Below the pieces are notes generated by a model that was given only the letters and a program-made list of their open reading frames with translations, was not told the origin of the DNA and did not search any database. This document shows positions 45,131-56,520 of a stretch of 64,000 nucleotides of DNA, one piece after another. A program made the translations under genes and the position numbers. Origin of the DNA: Rutpela maculata (taxonomy: Eukaryota > Arthropoda > Insecta > Coleoptera > Cerambycidae); assembly GCA_936432065.2 (NCBI GenBank), contig OW386285.2:141141235-141205234 (forward strand), read 5' to 3'. Each line of letters starts with the position of its first letter. Position 1 is the first letter of the stretch.

Positions 45131-46800
45131 TATATTAAGAAATTAATTAATTTTTCGTTTCTGCCATAATCCGTTTTTGAGATCATGGAGAATATGGATT
45201 AAGGGGTTTTCAGACATGCTAAATCCAAATATGATAGAAAAAATTGTCTAAAATAAGCCCTAATATCCTTTTGCCGAAAAATCGACCCCTTTTTACCCCC
45301 TAAAACCGCACGCCAATGAAAAATGAAAATGTTTACCATGCCAAATAATTCATTTTTCCAACATTTAATTACCACCCAAATTTGAAGAAAATCGCATTAT
45401 TAATAACTGAGATATCAGGGTCGATTTATGAAAAGCGGGACACACTGTATATTATATTAGGAAAAAAATAAATCTGGTCTGATATAATCATATTAAAAAC
45501 CGATATTTTTCAATTTTAAATAAGAAGAATAATTTTTATAAAAAATAAGACATTTTATTAAATAAAAATACCAACTCATAAAAAGCTATTCAAAAGTATC
45601 ACCACTAACTTCAGCACATAGTTCTACTCGAGCTATCAATTCACCCACAAATAAAAGTCAACAGTCGTGAGATCAGGACTTCTAGGAGGCTAAGGCATGG
45701 GCCAGTATCACCAGATCAATTTGTCCATTAATTGGTTATTTAACTACTGACTAGCAATGAGAGTGAAATGAGGTTGGAAGTACAATTTTATTCGACTTGC
45801 TAGGGGTAAGTTATTAAAGTAATCAAGAAAAAATGTATTTAACATATGTGAAGATACGAATGTTGATTTAAAATTTCAAAAAATATGGTCCAATGATTCC
45901 AGAATATGTGATTGCACACTAACTGTCGTCGTAGTATAAGAAATTGCCTCGTCGGAAAAAGTTATGTTTTCAGCAAAACGTCTATCTCTAAGGATATTTT
46001 CTCCGATCCAGAAACAAAAGTACAAACGTTTTGAATCATTGTTAACTAAGGTGTGATTGAATATCGATCAAATGCGCTAATCTTATTTTGCTTGCAAATT
46101 AATTGTAACAGATTTACTAATATTTCAAGATGGGAAGCTCTTTTTCTCATCGACATATTGAGGATTTCCCTTATCGAATCCATTGCAATTAGGTAAGCAG
46201 TATCGTCTTCATTGTACCTTTTCTTTTTTATGTCCAAACAGTTAAGTTTTCATGAATTTATTTACAACTTTTTTTACACTTTTATCGGTGACAGGTGCAT
46301 TTGATCATCTTTGATGGAATTTTCTAACTGCCGCATGACGTAATTCATCTCCCAAACCATAACACTAAACAATAAAAACTCTTTGTTCAGTAAGCATAAT
46401 TAATTTGTTACAAAAGTCTGATTGTCACCAATTAAATGACAGTTAGAACAATTTGGTATGTAAAGAAATGTATGTTGCTATGAAGCGAATCACCATAGAA
46501 AAAAAAAGATTGTTTTTTCCCTAATATCATATAAAAACGTCATTTTAAAATATTTTCAAAATATTTGGAAATTATCCATAATCAAATAAAGTTTTTTGGC
46601 TAACCCTGTAGAACTGACATGGATCCGATAACCGAAAAGAGCGTTCCTAGTGAAGCAGTCTTTTTCATCAAAAATAACTTTTTTTTCGTCAAACCTCTTC
46701 CGGATTCGATCAGTGGGCAGACGGTATATTACTCAACAGCAAAAGAAGAATACTACAGGGCAAACTTTGCGTATTATAAATTGATACTAAATTTTTCACA

Positions 46801-48239
46801 AGCGTCATAAAGGTCTCTCGAGCTAGCAAGAAATGGCAGAAAGATATGTAGGTAAATAGCAGTACTTCAATAATAGCAGTCACAAAAGTCATGACCCAAG
46901 CGAATAAACATTACAAATAGAATCAGTATAAAAAGTTGAATTTTTGTGTTTCCTGTATACATACGTTATATCTCTAATGGGATTAATCTGTCATCAGCTC
47001 TAAGTTTTAAGTCTGTATGTCGGAAATAGACGAAGCGGCGAGACGGAACCGGATATGCTAAAGTCCTGGAAGAGACGAGGGGGGGGTGAGGGATCTACCG
47101 GAACCATATCTTCAGCAAACAAACGTTAAAAGCCTACACGTGTCACTAATTGCTCAGATTACTGCTAATTGTATAGTGACAGAGTTTACCGTTGGTTGGA
47201 CAAAAACAACTAAACACCACTTTAAATCTCGCTAGCAAAAGTGACCATATTTAGCTTCAACTGAGGATTATCAACGTTAATGTGTTTTTAATTCCGGACT
47301 CACTGTTGGTAAATGTTTTATGTGGAAACGTGAACTTTAAAGACCAACTTTAGATTCAAATTACGTTTTATTTATAACTATAAATAAGACTTCATAATTT
47401 AATAAGCCGATGGCAATGACAGTAAATTGTGTAGTTCAATAATACTCGCACTGGTGACACAAAATTAGGTATAAGTTATTATTTCAAGGAGTTGTGTCCA
47501 GATACGTTTAGAGTGTGAATTATCTAAAATATTAGTTATGGACCCACCTTCTTACTACAATACTCCAGTTGATTTAACTATGTACTACAACCTTATTAGG
47601 TTATATCATAACTTACTTCATGTCTTATATTCTTGATGCTGCAAAGGTTTTAAAGCTAACCAGTGGCATATCATACAGGGTAAATCAACGTCCCTCCTCT
47701 TCAAGCTGTATATTTCGTTATGTATACTATTGCGTATTAGACAAAATCATAAATTCAACATTATTTACTTGCTTATTTCTGCATATTCTGAACTCCACTT
47801 TAAAATGTCATCTGCGACGCTGTAGCAAATTTATATTTCTTGCAAAAAAAATGAGATAATCTGTTTAAAATAACGTGTAATAAGTGTTATCTTGACTGGT
47901 ATGGGGAACTGCCAGGAAGTGCTTAAAATTCTGGAAGGGCCGAACAGTGTTTAAATTATTTTATTTCATTTTGGAATGACTGACGATAAAGCTGACGAAT
48001 CTATAAGACACAGATTAGATAATATAGAGATAAAGGTCAGACTGGATCAGAAACAAACACGATAATCGCTGGAGGAATATTCCAGGAAATCGATATGGGA
48101 AAATACTCATCAAAGGACCATGCCTAAAGAAGAGAATAGAACAGGTTTCGGTTAAGAATAATAACACGTAGGACGTTTCTCTGTCATAAATCGTTTGCAC
48201 ACATACAACGACTTAAGCCGTAGATTATGAGAAAGAAAC
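46801..48239. other. No gene seen
   Basis: Noncoding. A GC-rich patch at 47030-47100 (GACGAAGCGGCGAGACGG.., GAGGGGGGGGTGAGG) is unexplained. Confidence 0.5.
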
Positions 48240-48620
48240 TAGAAACGGTGACCGTATTAAAATCTTGTGCGCTGGCTCATAGGAAACACAATATCTATAG
48301 ACACAACACAAAAAATAAAGACTTCCAAGATTGAATCTTGTGGGACTCCAATTAATAGAAAAGCGGACGTTGGGCATCAGTTGCCTACTTGAACTGTCGT
48401 CCATTGGGTAAATAAGATTTAACAAAGTTGATCGCTATTTTAAACAATCCTTATTAGTATTATGTGCAGATCTAAAGCCTGACTAATATATTTACTCAGT
48501 ATATCAATTTTATCAATATAAGAAAATATCTGCAGGTACATTATTTTCCCTAAATTTTTTATAAAGCTGGTAAACAATGACAGGTTTCAAGTCACCAATG
48601 ATGGGGATTAGCTGTTTCAG
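48240..48620 (-). mobile_element. Highly decayed LINE RT fragment
   Basis: The minus strand near 48350-48290 reads IGVPQDSILEVFIFCVVSID, matching the GVPQGSILGPLLF..YINDI motif. Upstream (48440-48390) is an NFVKSYLPNGRQF-like segment, equivalent to 'SYLSNR.Q' before that motif. Everything else is too degraded to align by eye. Confidence 0.55.
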
Positions 48621-50880
48621 GTAACGACAATCGCATTCAATATTTAAAACAAACTTTATAACGGCGTTATTTTAAATATATCTAGTTAAAAAAAACGGAA
48701 ACGGCTTATCTTTACCAATGCAGTAATTATTAAGATTTAACAGCGACCCACGAAACTCATTAGAAGCCATTTTCCTAAAACGTCTGCTGTCATCTTGAGA
48801 ATGCTTTAGCAAGGAGTGCATAGACTAAGATGGATTAATATTGGTTTGAAACAAGTCATTTCTCACGAGTTGCCAGGTAAATTCGGACATAACTCAGAGG
48901 CGTTGAAGCAACCCGCTGGGGAATCAAGAGTAGCACTGTCACATTCGAATCCCAGTAAACAATCCTTTATAAATGACTTCTATTATTAGGGGTGCACTCC
49001 ACCTAAGCGAAACATATTTCATCATGGTCGAGGACAGATCTCGATTTTGCGCCGCAGGAATGCCACGGCATTTGTTAAATAGACTAGCGGAATTCAATTG
49101 TACATCTGATTAATTAATCCCAGTTGCCTAAGTAGTAATAGTGGAGTCGGAATTTTCAAATAATTAAAGATTCCAGTGGTTAGTCGATGCAATGCTTCTT
49201 TCTAAACAGCCCAATGGCGTGTCGAATTCGCACGGAGGCCTCTGTAGTGACTAATGATCTTTATTCTGGTAACCCTAGTTTATTTACTACTTAAAGAGTT
49301 CGGAATGCGAGGAATTTCGCAAGGGCTCCTCCATAAGTAAACCGAATCATTTTATTAATTCAAGAGAAATGTTATCTCCAATTGAAACAACCCTAAAAGT
49401 AAAAGATTACATTTTTTTTCTCCGTTTGCTTGCAGTTAAGTGTAATCAAATATAAGAAAGGAATTTATGATAACGGCAAAGAGCACCTGAAGAATTTTCA
49501 AATTTAACATCAAAATGCTCACATATAGTGTGTGCCTGGTTATTCAGAATTTAATAGGGATGTTCTCAATTGGGGCTTGTTGATGCACCACCATATTTCT
49601 GCAGCGGAAAAGTTTACAAGAACAAGAGTTTCAAAAATGTATAAAATAAGGTTTGTAAATTGGTATAGTTGAAAGAATCAAAGAAGTTCAACTCCACTAA
49701 AATCATAGGAATATTGTCAAACTAAGTTGTGTAACAGATAAAGTGTCCATCCTATTATTTTCGTACTGAGGTGGTTGTGAGGCTTACTCTTACATACGCA
49801 GTGCCGGCGTGGTGCAGCGCGTCGGCCATGACTAAAAAAATTTGTAGTTCTAGAACGCAAGTTCCTGATTTAGTTCCACCTCATTTCCAACTCGAGCTGA
49901 TACTCCTCATCCAGAAACTTATACGCCTGTTGTAACAACATCGTTCTACTAGCGAGCAAGGTTAACATAATATCGTAAAGATTTTATCAACACAATCCGA
50001 GTGACAGTGCGCTAACAAGTAACATTACACAAGTAAAAGAGCGTCCTTTGTGTCAAATATAAATTACTTTACCAGGAGCTCATCTTTCGGAAACACATGT
50101 AACTACCTAACCTTTACCAAAATGTCGACTATTTCCTGTACTATATTTTCCCACCTTTTCTGTCAACGTTTTCTTTGCTCCATTTTGTAATTTTCTTGTG
50201 TTTTTGAATCAGTCTTTCAAATTCAAAACATTTATTAAAACTAAAATAACCATAACATTTAGAACCAAGTAAAAAAAAAATTAAGATCAATTCAGCAGCC
50301 ATTCTTTCTCTCTTTGCATTTCATGGTCTGTAGCGAGTTTTCCAGGGTGTTCCTCTCATCTCAGCAGTCAATAAACTGCCAATGCTGCAATATTATTAAT
50401 TTTTTGATATTTTAAATTTTTTTAGTTTTGTTCCCTCAGTTTAATTATGTTTTAACTCTTTCTCGGTCTCATCGCCCTTCAATTGCCATGACGCCTCAGT
50501 AATGTGGACGTTCACGGAATCGGGATGCGAGTGTCCAGCAGATCTTACCCTTTGTAAATTACGAATTTTAGTCTGATTCTCACTGTAATAAAAATTAATA
50601 ATTACAAGAAATTCAGCCGTCTGACATAGCCATTCTCTTTTTACGTTTCATTGTCTCCAGTAAGTATCTTCGGTGATTTGATTTCCTGTCTCAGTAGTTC
50701 TCATGTTGAATAGTGCATTTGTTTCCCAATAATTTTAAGTTATATTTGCTTCAGTTGTTCAATTATGTTAAATCTTTGGGCATCATGTTTTAACCGTTTA
50801 AATTAAATAAATGTTTCGCAGTACAAGATTATTTCAAAGTAATGGAAACCAGAAACCACCTGGAAGATTTCCCGGCATGG
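48621..50880. other. No gene seen
   Basis: Mostly AT-rich noncoding DNA. A short GC-rich patch at 49796-49830 (CGCAGTGCCGGCGTGGTGCA) may be an eroded retroelement, but no frame can be followed. Confidence 0.5.
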
Positions 50881-50884
50881 TGTC

Positions 50885-51062
50885 ACGTTGGCATCTTCTT
50901 CTCTTCTGTCTTCTTCGTCGCCCCTATCTTCTTCTTCGTCTTTTTCTTCATCTTCCTTTTCCTCTTCCCCTTTCCATTTCTCCTTCTTCTTATTATTATT
51001 ATTCCTCTCCTTCTTCATTTTCCTCTGTTTTTTTTTTCTGTTTCTTCTTATTCTTGCCCACA
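50885..51062. repeat. Pyrimidine-rich (CTT)n-type low-complexity tract
   Basis: About 175 bases composed almost entirely of C and T on the plus strand, dominated by CTTCTT/TCCTCT units with a (ATT)n patch near 50992-51003. It produces overlapping open frames of Ser/Phe/Leu (plus) and Lys/Glu (minus) composition that are by-products of the tract. Confidence 0.9.
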
Positions 51063-52344
51063 ACGTCTTTGCAGACGATGTGCGACTCATTATTCTAGTC
51101 AATTTGCCAATTTACATGGCATGTTCCATAGCATCGCGCCACCTTTCACAATTAATGACTAAGCGTACGGCTATACATAAGACACTGAGTCTTGACGCAT
51201 TCAGTGATGATTTCATTAGTGATATCATCGTTTGGGTTGTTACAGATAGAACATCGAATCTTTCTAATTTTGCTCAACTGACAAATTACCAATTAGAAGT
51301 CTCCGGATACGCATTTTACATTAGATGTATCTCTCAATTTTTAAATAAAAATTATGTTGTATTCAAAGTATTTTAACTAACTTACTTTTTACTACTATAA
51401 AACTTAATACAAAATACAAAAGAAAAAGAAAAAGAAAAAAGAAGTTAAATCTTACTACATTATTTGATTATCAGAACCTAATTCAAGGAGTTCAATAACA
51501 TTAAAAATTGTATCTCAGGCTGGTGCTGCCAACTAAAATTAACTCTTTAGGTGTAGTAGTCCCCATTCACTTATTTATTTGTTCAATATTTATAAATGGA
51601 ATTTCCTGATAAGAAGTTTTAGAAAAACTTTTATTAGTACAAAAGAATGTCGATATTACTTCATTGTATGAAATGATGAATACCAAGGAAGGAAAGAGGA
51701 TAAAAGGATTTGCGAGCTTAACGTGAATGTGACGAATTGACGGTCTTTGTGCTAACACCGTTTAATTACTTGAGACACCGCTACTGGACAGCAGTTAGCT
51801 CTCTCGGTGATCTATGCCGTACTTGTTGCTTTTACTTGATCTGCGACACGGACTTATTACGTTCCGAAAGTTCCTCTATAACGAGGCAATTGAAACATGC
51901 AAAATAAAAGTGGCCTATGCAACTCGCGAGCATACAAAAAGTGAAGTTATATTTTTATGTGAAATGAATACCGAATTCTATTACGAATTATTAAATCGGA
52001 GAAAATCGCACTTTTCCATTTTCTCGGAATTACAGTATTTTACATCTCTCATCCGATAACTGTGTTTCTAACCACTGACTCGGCTTGAAAATATAGACAC
52101 GTATATTCTCAAATATAGTAAATCAATTGCTATTTATAAAATTGTACCAAAGATAAAAATATTTTATTATCTCAAAAACGGAGGAGCTAAAACAATTTAA
52201 AAAATTATGTGTTCAGTATGTGTCTAGTGTAAACCACTCGCTGAAAGAATAACTTACGTTATACAGTTTTAAAGATCTGTTAAATTATATAGAAAACTAC
52301 ATCGTCTTTCAAAGAGATTTTAATCAACGGAATAAGCATGAGGT
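51063..52344. other. No gene seen
   Basis: Unassigned DNA. A minus-strand stretch near 51290-51170 (IRCSICNNPNDDITNEII) looks weakly protein-like but matches nothing I can name. Confidence 0.4.
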
Positions 52345-52572
52345 AACGTTTTTGACAATAAACACACACACAGCACAGATAGTAGACAACCCCCAAATCC
52401 AAAGCCAAGGCTGTCTGGAAGGGGGTTACACATTCGGAAAAACGCAGACATACATCCACACCCACCGGTGTTGTCAATACCGGGGCTGGGGGTCGAACCC
52501 AGAGCGCGGTAGCGAGTCGATCAGCGTATTCGCCACTCAATACGCCTTAACCGATTGAGCTCCGAAACTTTA
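52345..52572 (-). mobile_element. tRNA-derived SINE
   Basis: On the minus strand it starts GGAGCTCAATCGGTTAAGG (A-box region of a tRNA) and, about 45 nt later, has GGGTTCGACCCC (B box). Then follow a body with CCGGTATTGACAACACCGG, a GTCTGCGTTTTTCCGAATGT block, CCAGACAGCCTTGG, and a (GT)n-rich 3' end. A truncated second copy is at 62805-62925. SINEs are transcribed by RNA polymerase III from these internal boxes and mobilised by LINE enzymes. Confidence 0.8.
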
Positions 52573-52808
52573 AAATAAAAAGTTATGAAAGAATTGCATC
52601 GTATGAAATATACTGTATTATATCGATGATTAAAATATTATTCATATAGAATGCAGTGTTCCGAGATATAGTGGATTAAAAGCTGCTATGGTTAAAGTTT
52701 TCTTAAAAAGTGACACATTTTTCAATATAACTTAGCAGATCTACGCGACTTGTTGAACGTAAGTTATTCTTTCGGTGATTGGTTTGCAATAGAAACATAA
52801 TAGTACAG

Positions 52809-54930
52809 TAAAATTAAAAGTTGACCCGGAACAAATTTATAACAAGCCGATTTCTTCAGGATTGTATATGGCTGTCTAGGAGTCTGTGACTGAAAATCCC
52901 AAAAAATCCGCCGTGCAGAAATAAAGAAAAAATGCGCCGCCATGTTGAAATTAGGCACTTTTTTCCTTTGATCGGTAATAGCCTGCTCGGCTGACACTTT
53001 AGGAAAAAAAGTAAAGAGGCAAAATTTTTAGAGAAAGAGCTAAGTTTTAATATGATTTTTTGCAATCGGTTAAATATTGGCAAAGTTGCGGTTGGCAAAA
53101 TGACAGATTTGTATAAAAAAGAATACTTCTTGTATTTTAACACCATAAAATGCAACAAAAGGCAACAACAATAATTATTACTGGTAATACTAATTATTTA
53201 AAGTAATACATTCGTAAAATAAAATCCATTCTAAAAACAAAAGAACGTAACAACAAACACAATAACTCATAAATAGTGAAAAAATAAACTGTTTAAAAAA
53301 CATGAATAAATTAAATAAGCATAAAAAACTCTCAAATACGAGCTTTAACTAAAAACTAGCCTCATTCTCAGAAAGTAACACCTCTGACGCATTGTCACAG
53401 TCCTGTCCAATGCAATTTTCACAGCTGGTACTGCACTCAAGGTTATATTTTTTACATTTTCAAGCCTGTTTGCAATGTTTCTTACAACCACATAATAAAA
53501 TATTTAAAATGAAATCAGGGGCACACTTTTGTACTGGTTCTATTGGTTCTAGATAACCGCTGTTTTTCCAACCCCAGTTCTCTGGATTAAGATTGTCACT
53601 TGACTTGAATTTGCCAATACATTCTATAAGTATGATATTTAGTGGCATCGGATGTTGGCGGAAGAACTGTTAGATCGAAGTGCTGGAAAATATTTTGCCT
53701 AGCAAAATCTGATTATTCCTAGCAAACCTGTAATCATTTAAATATTAGTTTTTTTACTGCCATACCATCTTAAAATAAATTTTCTCCAATTAATGCAAGC
53801 TGATTTGCTTCAGCAAAACTATTGAAAATTAATAGGCTGTTACTTAGTTCGGTATTATTTTCTAAAACTGAAAATACTGTTTATTGCCATTTTTATAGAA
53901 TGCAGAAGTGATATCGCATCCAAATATTGCATGTGCAAATATAGTAGTTTTTACTACATTTTCACTTAGTTCTGAACGTAACTTGCAGATATTCGTTATT
54001 TTATCGAATTTACCTCAATCGCCGGGTCTCATCATGTATACATTTTTGTTTTGCAATGCTCAATAAGTAAGGTTATTATGTCCGTGTCTTGACCAACAAC
54101 TATAACAAGGTTACACATATCAGCTGAGCAATCAATAGCAGCTTTTACAATTAAATAATCAGCATCTGCATCCACACATTTGATATTATTTTGATAGAAA
54201 TTTGATGTTAGAAGTTGATCTTTATTTGACGCTGATGCTAAAAATTCGTTTTGAGTTATCTCTACTACTTTTTTGTATATCAATATTAATTTCTTTCTGA
54301 AATGCATTTTTAGCCCTTCTTTGATATTCTGTAAATTTGACGGAAGTGCTTTCATTAGAATAGCTATCGAAAACAATAATACAATTTAAACCATAATAAT
54401 AACGAACAAATGAAACACACTGATGAACAATATCTTTACATTGAGCCGGGCGTTGCCACACAAATTTTCTAAGGAGAAACCCCCCGTCTTTTACAAATTG
54501 TTTGGAGAGAGATGATTTTGTTGTTTTTCGTAACGAAATATCGTCAAATAAATTAACTGATATATGTTTTATTTCATATTTAAGTGTTAAAATACATAAA
54601 ATACCCTTTTTTGAAAATAATCTGTCATTTTGACAATCATAACTTTGTTAATATTTAACCGATTTATACCATATTGAAGCTTAGCTCTTTCTTTCAAAAT
54701 TTTGCCTCTTTACTTTTTTTCCTAGTGTCATCCGTGTAGGCTATTACCGATTAAAGGAGAGAAGTGACTAATTTCAACATGGCGGAGCATTTTTTCTTTA
54801 TTTCTGCACGGCGGATTTTTTGGGATTTTCAGTCAGTCTCCTGGATAGCCATAGAATACAATCCCGAAGAAATTAGCTTGTTACAAATTTGTTCCGGGTT
54901 TAGTCCAAATTTTATTTTATTTTACTGAAG
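52809..54930. mobile_element. TIR element (CAGTAAAAT ends) carrying a PIN-like/CXC-like ORF
   Basis: Inverted arms of about 350 bp: 52809-53160 and 54930-54560. Matching blocks are CAGTAAAAT, CCCGGAACAAATTT.TAACAAG, TGGGATTTTCAGTCA (or complement), GCACGGCGGATTTTTTGGG, AACATGGCGG and GCAAAATTTT..AGAAAGAGCTAAG. The single ORF (53385-54570, minus) sits between them, so it is the natural candidate for the element's own protein. The target duplication is not clear. No DDE transposase was recognised. Confidence 0.75.
53385..54570 (-). pseudogene. PIN-like plus Cys-rich (CXC-like) transposon protein, frameshifted
   Basis: Reading leftward: 54570-54222 gives NLFDDISLRKTTKSS, GGFLLRKFVWQRPAQCKDIV, FVRYYYGLNCIIVFDSY.. 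and TEYQRRAKNAF. After a frameshift, 54300-54032 gives NEFLASASNKDQL, CVDADADYLIVKAAID and VIVVGQDTDIITLLIEH. The acidic residues in VFDSY, DADAD and GQDTD, each after a hydrophobic strand, resemble PIN/FEN-type nuclease folds (inference). Near 53648-53400 it reads ENWGWK, APDFILNILLCGCKKHCKQA and, in another frame, CKKYNLECSTSCENCIGQDC, a spaced-Cys block like CXC domains. I know this as a widespread uncharacterised arthropod ORF. At least two frame breaks and a stretch of missing sequence make this copy dead. Confidence 0.7.
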
Positions 54931-55181
54931 TATAATGAAAACATAATTTTTTCAATTTTATAATTTGATATATTGTCGGTTGAAATGAAGACTATTATGT
55001 GAGCGGCGAGCAGCACATTGTAATTATAGCGAATATAGCACCGAATATGACAACGAAATACAGTTTCCTTAGATGGCAAGTCTCTAATAGTAATGCATAT
55101 TTAAAAGGCGATATTTTAAATGAATACACATATTGGCAATTATATACAACTGATATTTCTTTATCATATAATTTAGCTTGG
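54931..55181. other. Short spacer, no gene
   Basis: Nothing recognised. Confidence 0.5.
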
Positions 55182-56520
55182 AAATAATAATAATAATAAT
55201 AATAACTTTATTTCCCAGTCAGATTCTGTACAGAATATTGGTATGTCAGATGATTATTGTATAGATATAATAAAATAATAGTAAGTAATTAAGATTTGAG
55301 GGTAAAAAATATAAAAAAATACATACCTACATCGTATACATATTACATATTAAAAAGGAAAAAACAAAATCAGAGGACAGACAAACAAAGACAGAGAATG
55401 CGAAATACGACCTATATAACATCAAGCTAACAATAATACAGAATAACAACAAAAACAACAATGACAACAGTAATACCTTATGGTAAGGGACTTAGACAAG
55501 ATATTCAGCAATGCTGTAATATGGTCGATTAAGAAAGTAGCGTTTTATTTCATTTTTAAAAATGGTTCTTACTTTAATATCTTTGTATTCCTGTGGTAGC
55601 TGGTTATACAACTTAATACCCATGTAATATGGACCTTTCTCGTACAATGTGGATGTGTGTTTTGGAATGCATAGTGAATATGCTTGTCGGGTATGGATAT
55701 TTGAGACGTTTGTTGAGCCATTTGTTGTATATTTGTTTAGGTTGTCATAGACAAATAATATTGTATTGTAAATGTATAGAGAATAAATTGTCATAATACC
55801 TGATTTTCGGAAAAGTGGAGAGCAATGATCATTATAATCAGCATGATTCATGATTCTGATAGTTTTTTTTTGTAAAGTAAATATTCTGCTTGTTTCACTA
55901 TCAGTGCCCCAAAACATTAGTCCATACGATAGACGACTCTGTACATATGAATAAAATTTTTTACATGATGTAAAACTCACTAAGTTTCTGATATTTAATA
56001 AAGCAAAACTAGCAGTGCCAAGTTTTGATGCTATTGTATTGATATGGGTTTTCCATTTGCAATATTCACTGAGGTGTACACCGAGAAATTTTGTATTTGG
56101 AGGTACCATCATGTTTAACAAGAAGACTAGAACTGTTTTTATAATTCTGTTTTTTGAAGTGCATTAAATTAGTTTTGCAGGTGTTAATCGTTTGAGCATT
56201 TACATTGCACCAGTTAGACATACTTTGTATAGCAGAATTTGCTAACATGACTGCTTGTTCGATATTTGGCCCTCGAATATTTATTGACACATCATCGGCG
56301 TATTGGCAGAGATTAATATTAGGAGAGTAGTTAAAAGCTCCTGTTAGATCGTTACAATATATCAGAAAAAGTAAAGGAGCTAGTATTGCGCCTTGAGTTA
56401 TGCTTTTAATTTCAGATAAGTAGGGAAAATTTAAAGTGAACGAATCGGCTTCTAAATGGTCCATGGTTTCCGTGGATTCTGGACGACTGCGACTGTATAA
56501 AACTGGAAAAACTTGACATA
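55182..56520 (-). mobile_element. 5'-truncated LINE RT with intact YADD box and (ATT)n tail
   Basis: The best-preserved LINE here. On the minus strand, 56464-56066 gives ITQGAILAPLLFLIYCNDL and LCQYADDVSINIRG (catalytic YADD intact), then NWCNVNAQTINTCKTNLM. After one frameshift near 56100, 56121-55492 runs 209 codons to the natural C-terminus with KFLGVHLSEYCKWKTHI, SYGLMFWGTDSE, IFTLQKKTIRIM, GIKLYNQLPQEYK and FLNRPYYSIAEYLV. It is followed by a ~300-bp 3'UTR and a (ATT)n tail at 55183-55206. Upstream, the first catalytic motif and the endonuclease are missing. It is a jockey-superfamily type, and a fairly young copy by the few breaks. Confidence 0.9.

Larger units (their letters stand above)
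43141..45452 (-). mobile_element. Mariner-like (IS630-type) transposon with ~320-bp TIRs
   Basis: The ends are TATA(CA)GTGTGTCCCGCTTTTC at 43141 and the complement ending at 45452. The TIR homology extends to about 43480 on the left and 45131 on the right, including AAACCGCACGCCAATGAA and TTTCTGCCATAATCCG. Insertion is at TA, as is usual for Tc1/mariner, inside the arm of the older element 42880-46800. The left end lacks two bases (CA) that the right end retains. It contains a disrupted minus-strand transposase (43521-44557) and an extra inverted, internally deleted partial copy of its own 3' half (44725-45130). Confidence 0.9.
42880..46800. mobile_element. Older mariner-like element with ~250-bp arms, split by an insertion
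   Basis: The left arm (about 42885-43144 plus 45453-45480) and right arm (about 46800-46510) are inverted copies sharing GGAAGAGG, TTGATGAAAAAG.CTGCTTCAC, TTTTCGGTTATC, TCTACAG, TTATGGATAATTTCCAAATAT and TTTAAAATGACGTTTTATAT. The interior, on the minus strand, has a decayed transposase: N-terminal part at 46237-46046 (YLIAMDSIREILNMS.., KQNKISAFDRYSI), ITFSDEAIS (first catalytic Asp) near 45960, and PPRSPDLTTVDFYLW (third) near 45680. The left arm is interrupted at a TATA by the 43141-45452 element; after that insertion the arm continues with ATTATATTAGGAAAAAA. Confidence 0.8.

Noticed and set aside
51070..51084. FADDV in a plus frame, like the LINE RT catalytic box.
   Set aside because: No other RT motif lies in order around it, and it follows a low-complexity tract; taken as coincidence.
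50803..51102. Lys/Glu-rich minus frame and Ser/Phe/Leu-rich plus frames over 100 codons long.
   Set aside because: They are translations of a low-complexity pyrimidine tract (50885-51062) and have no family or splice support.
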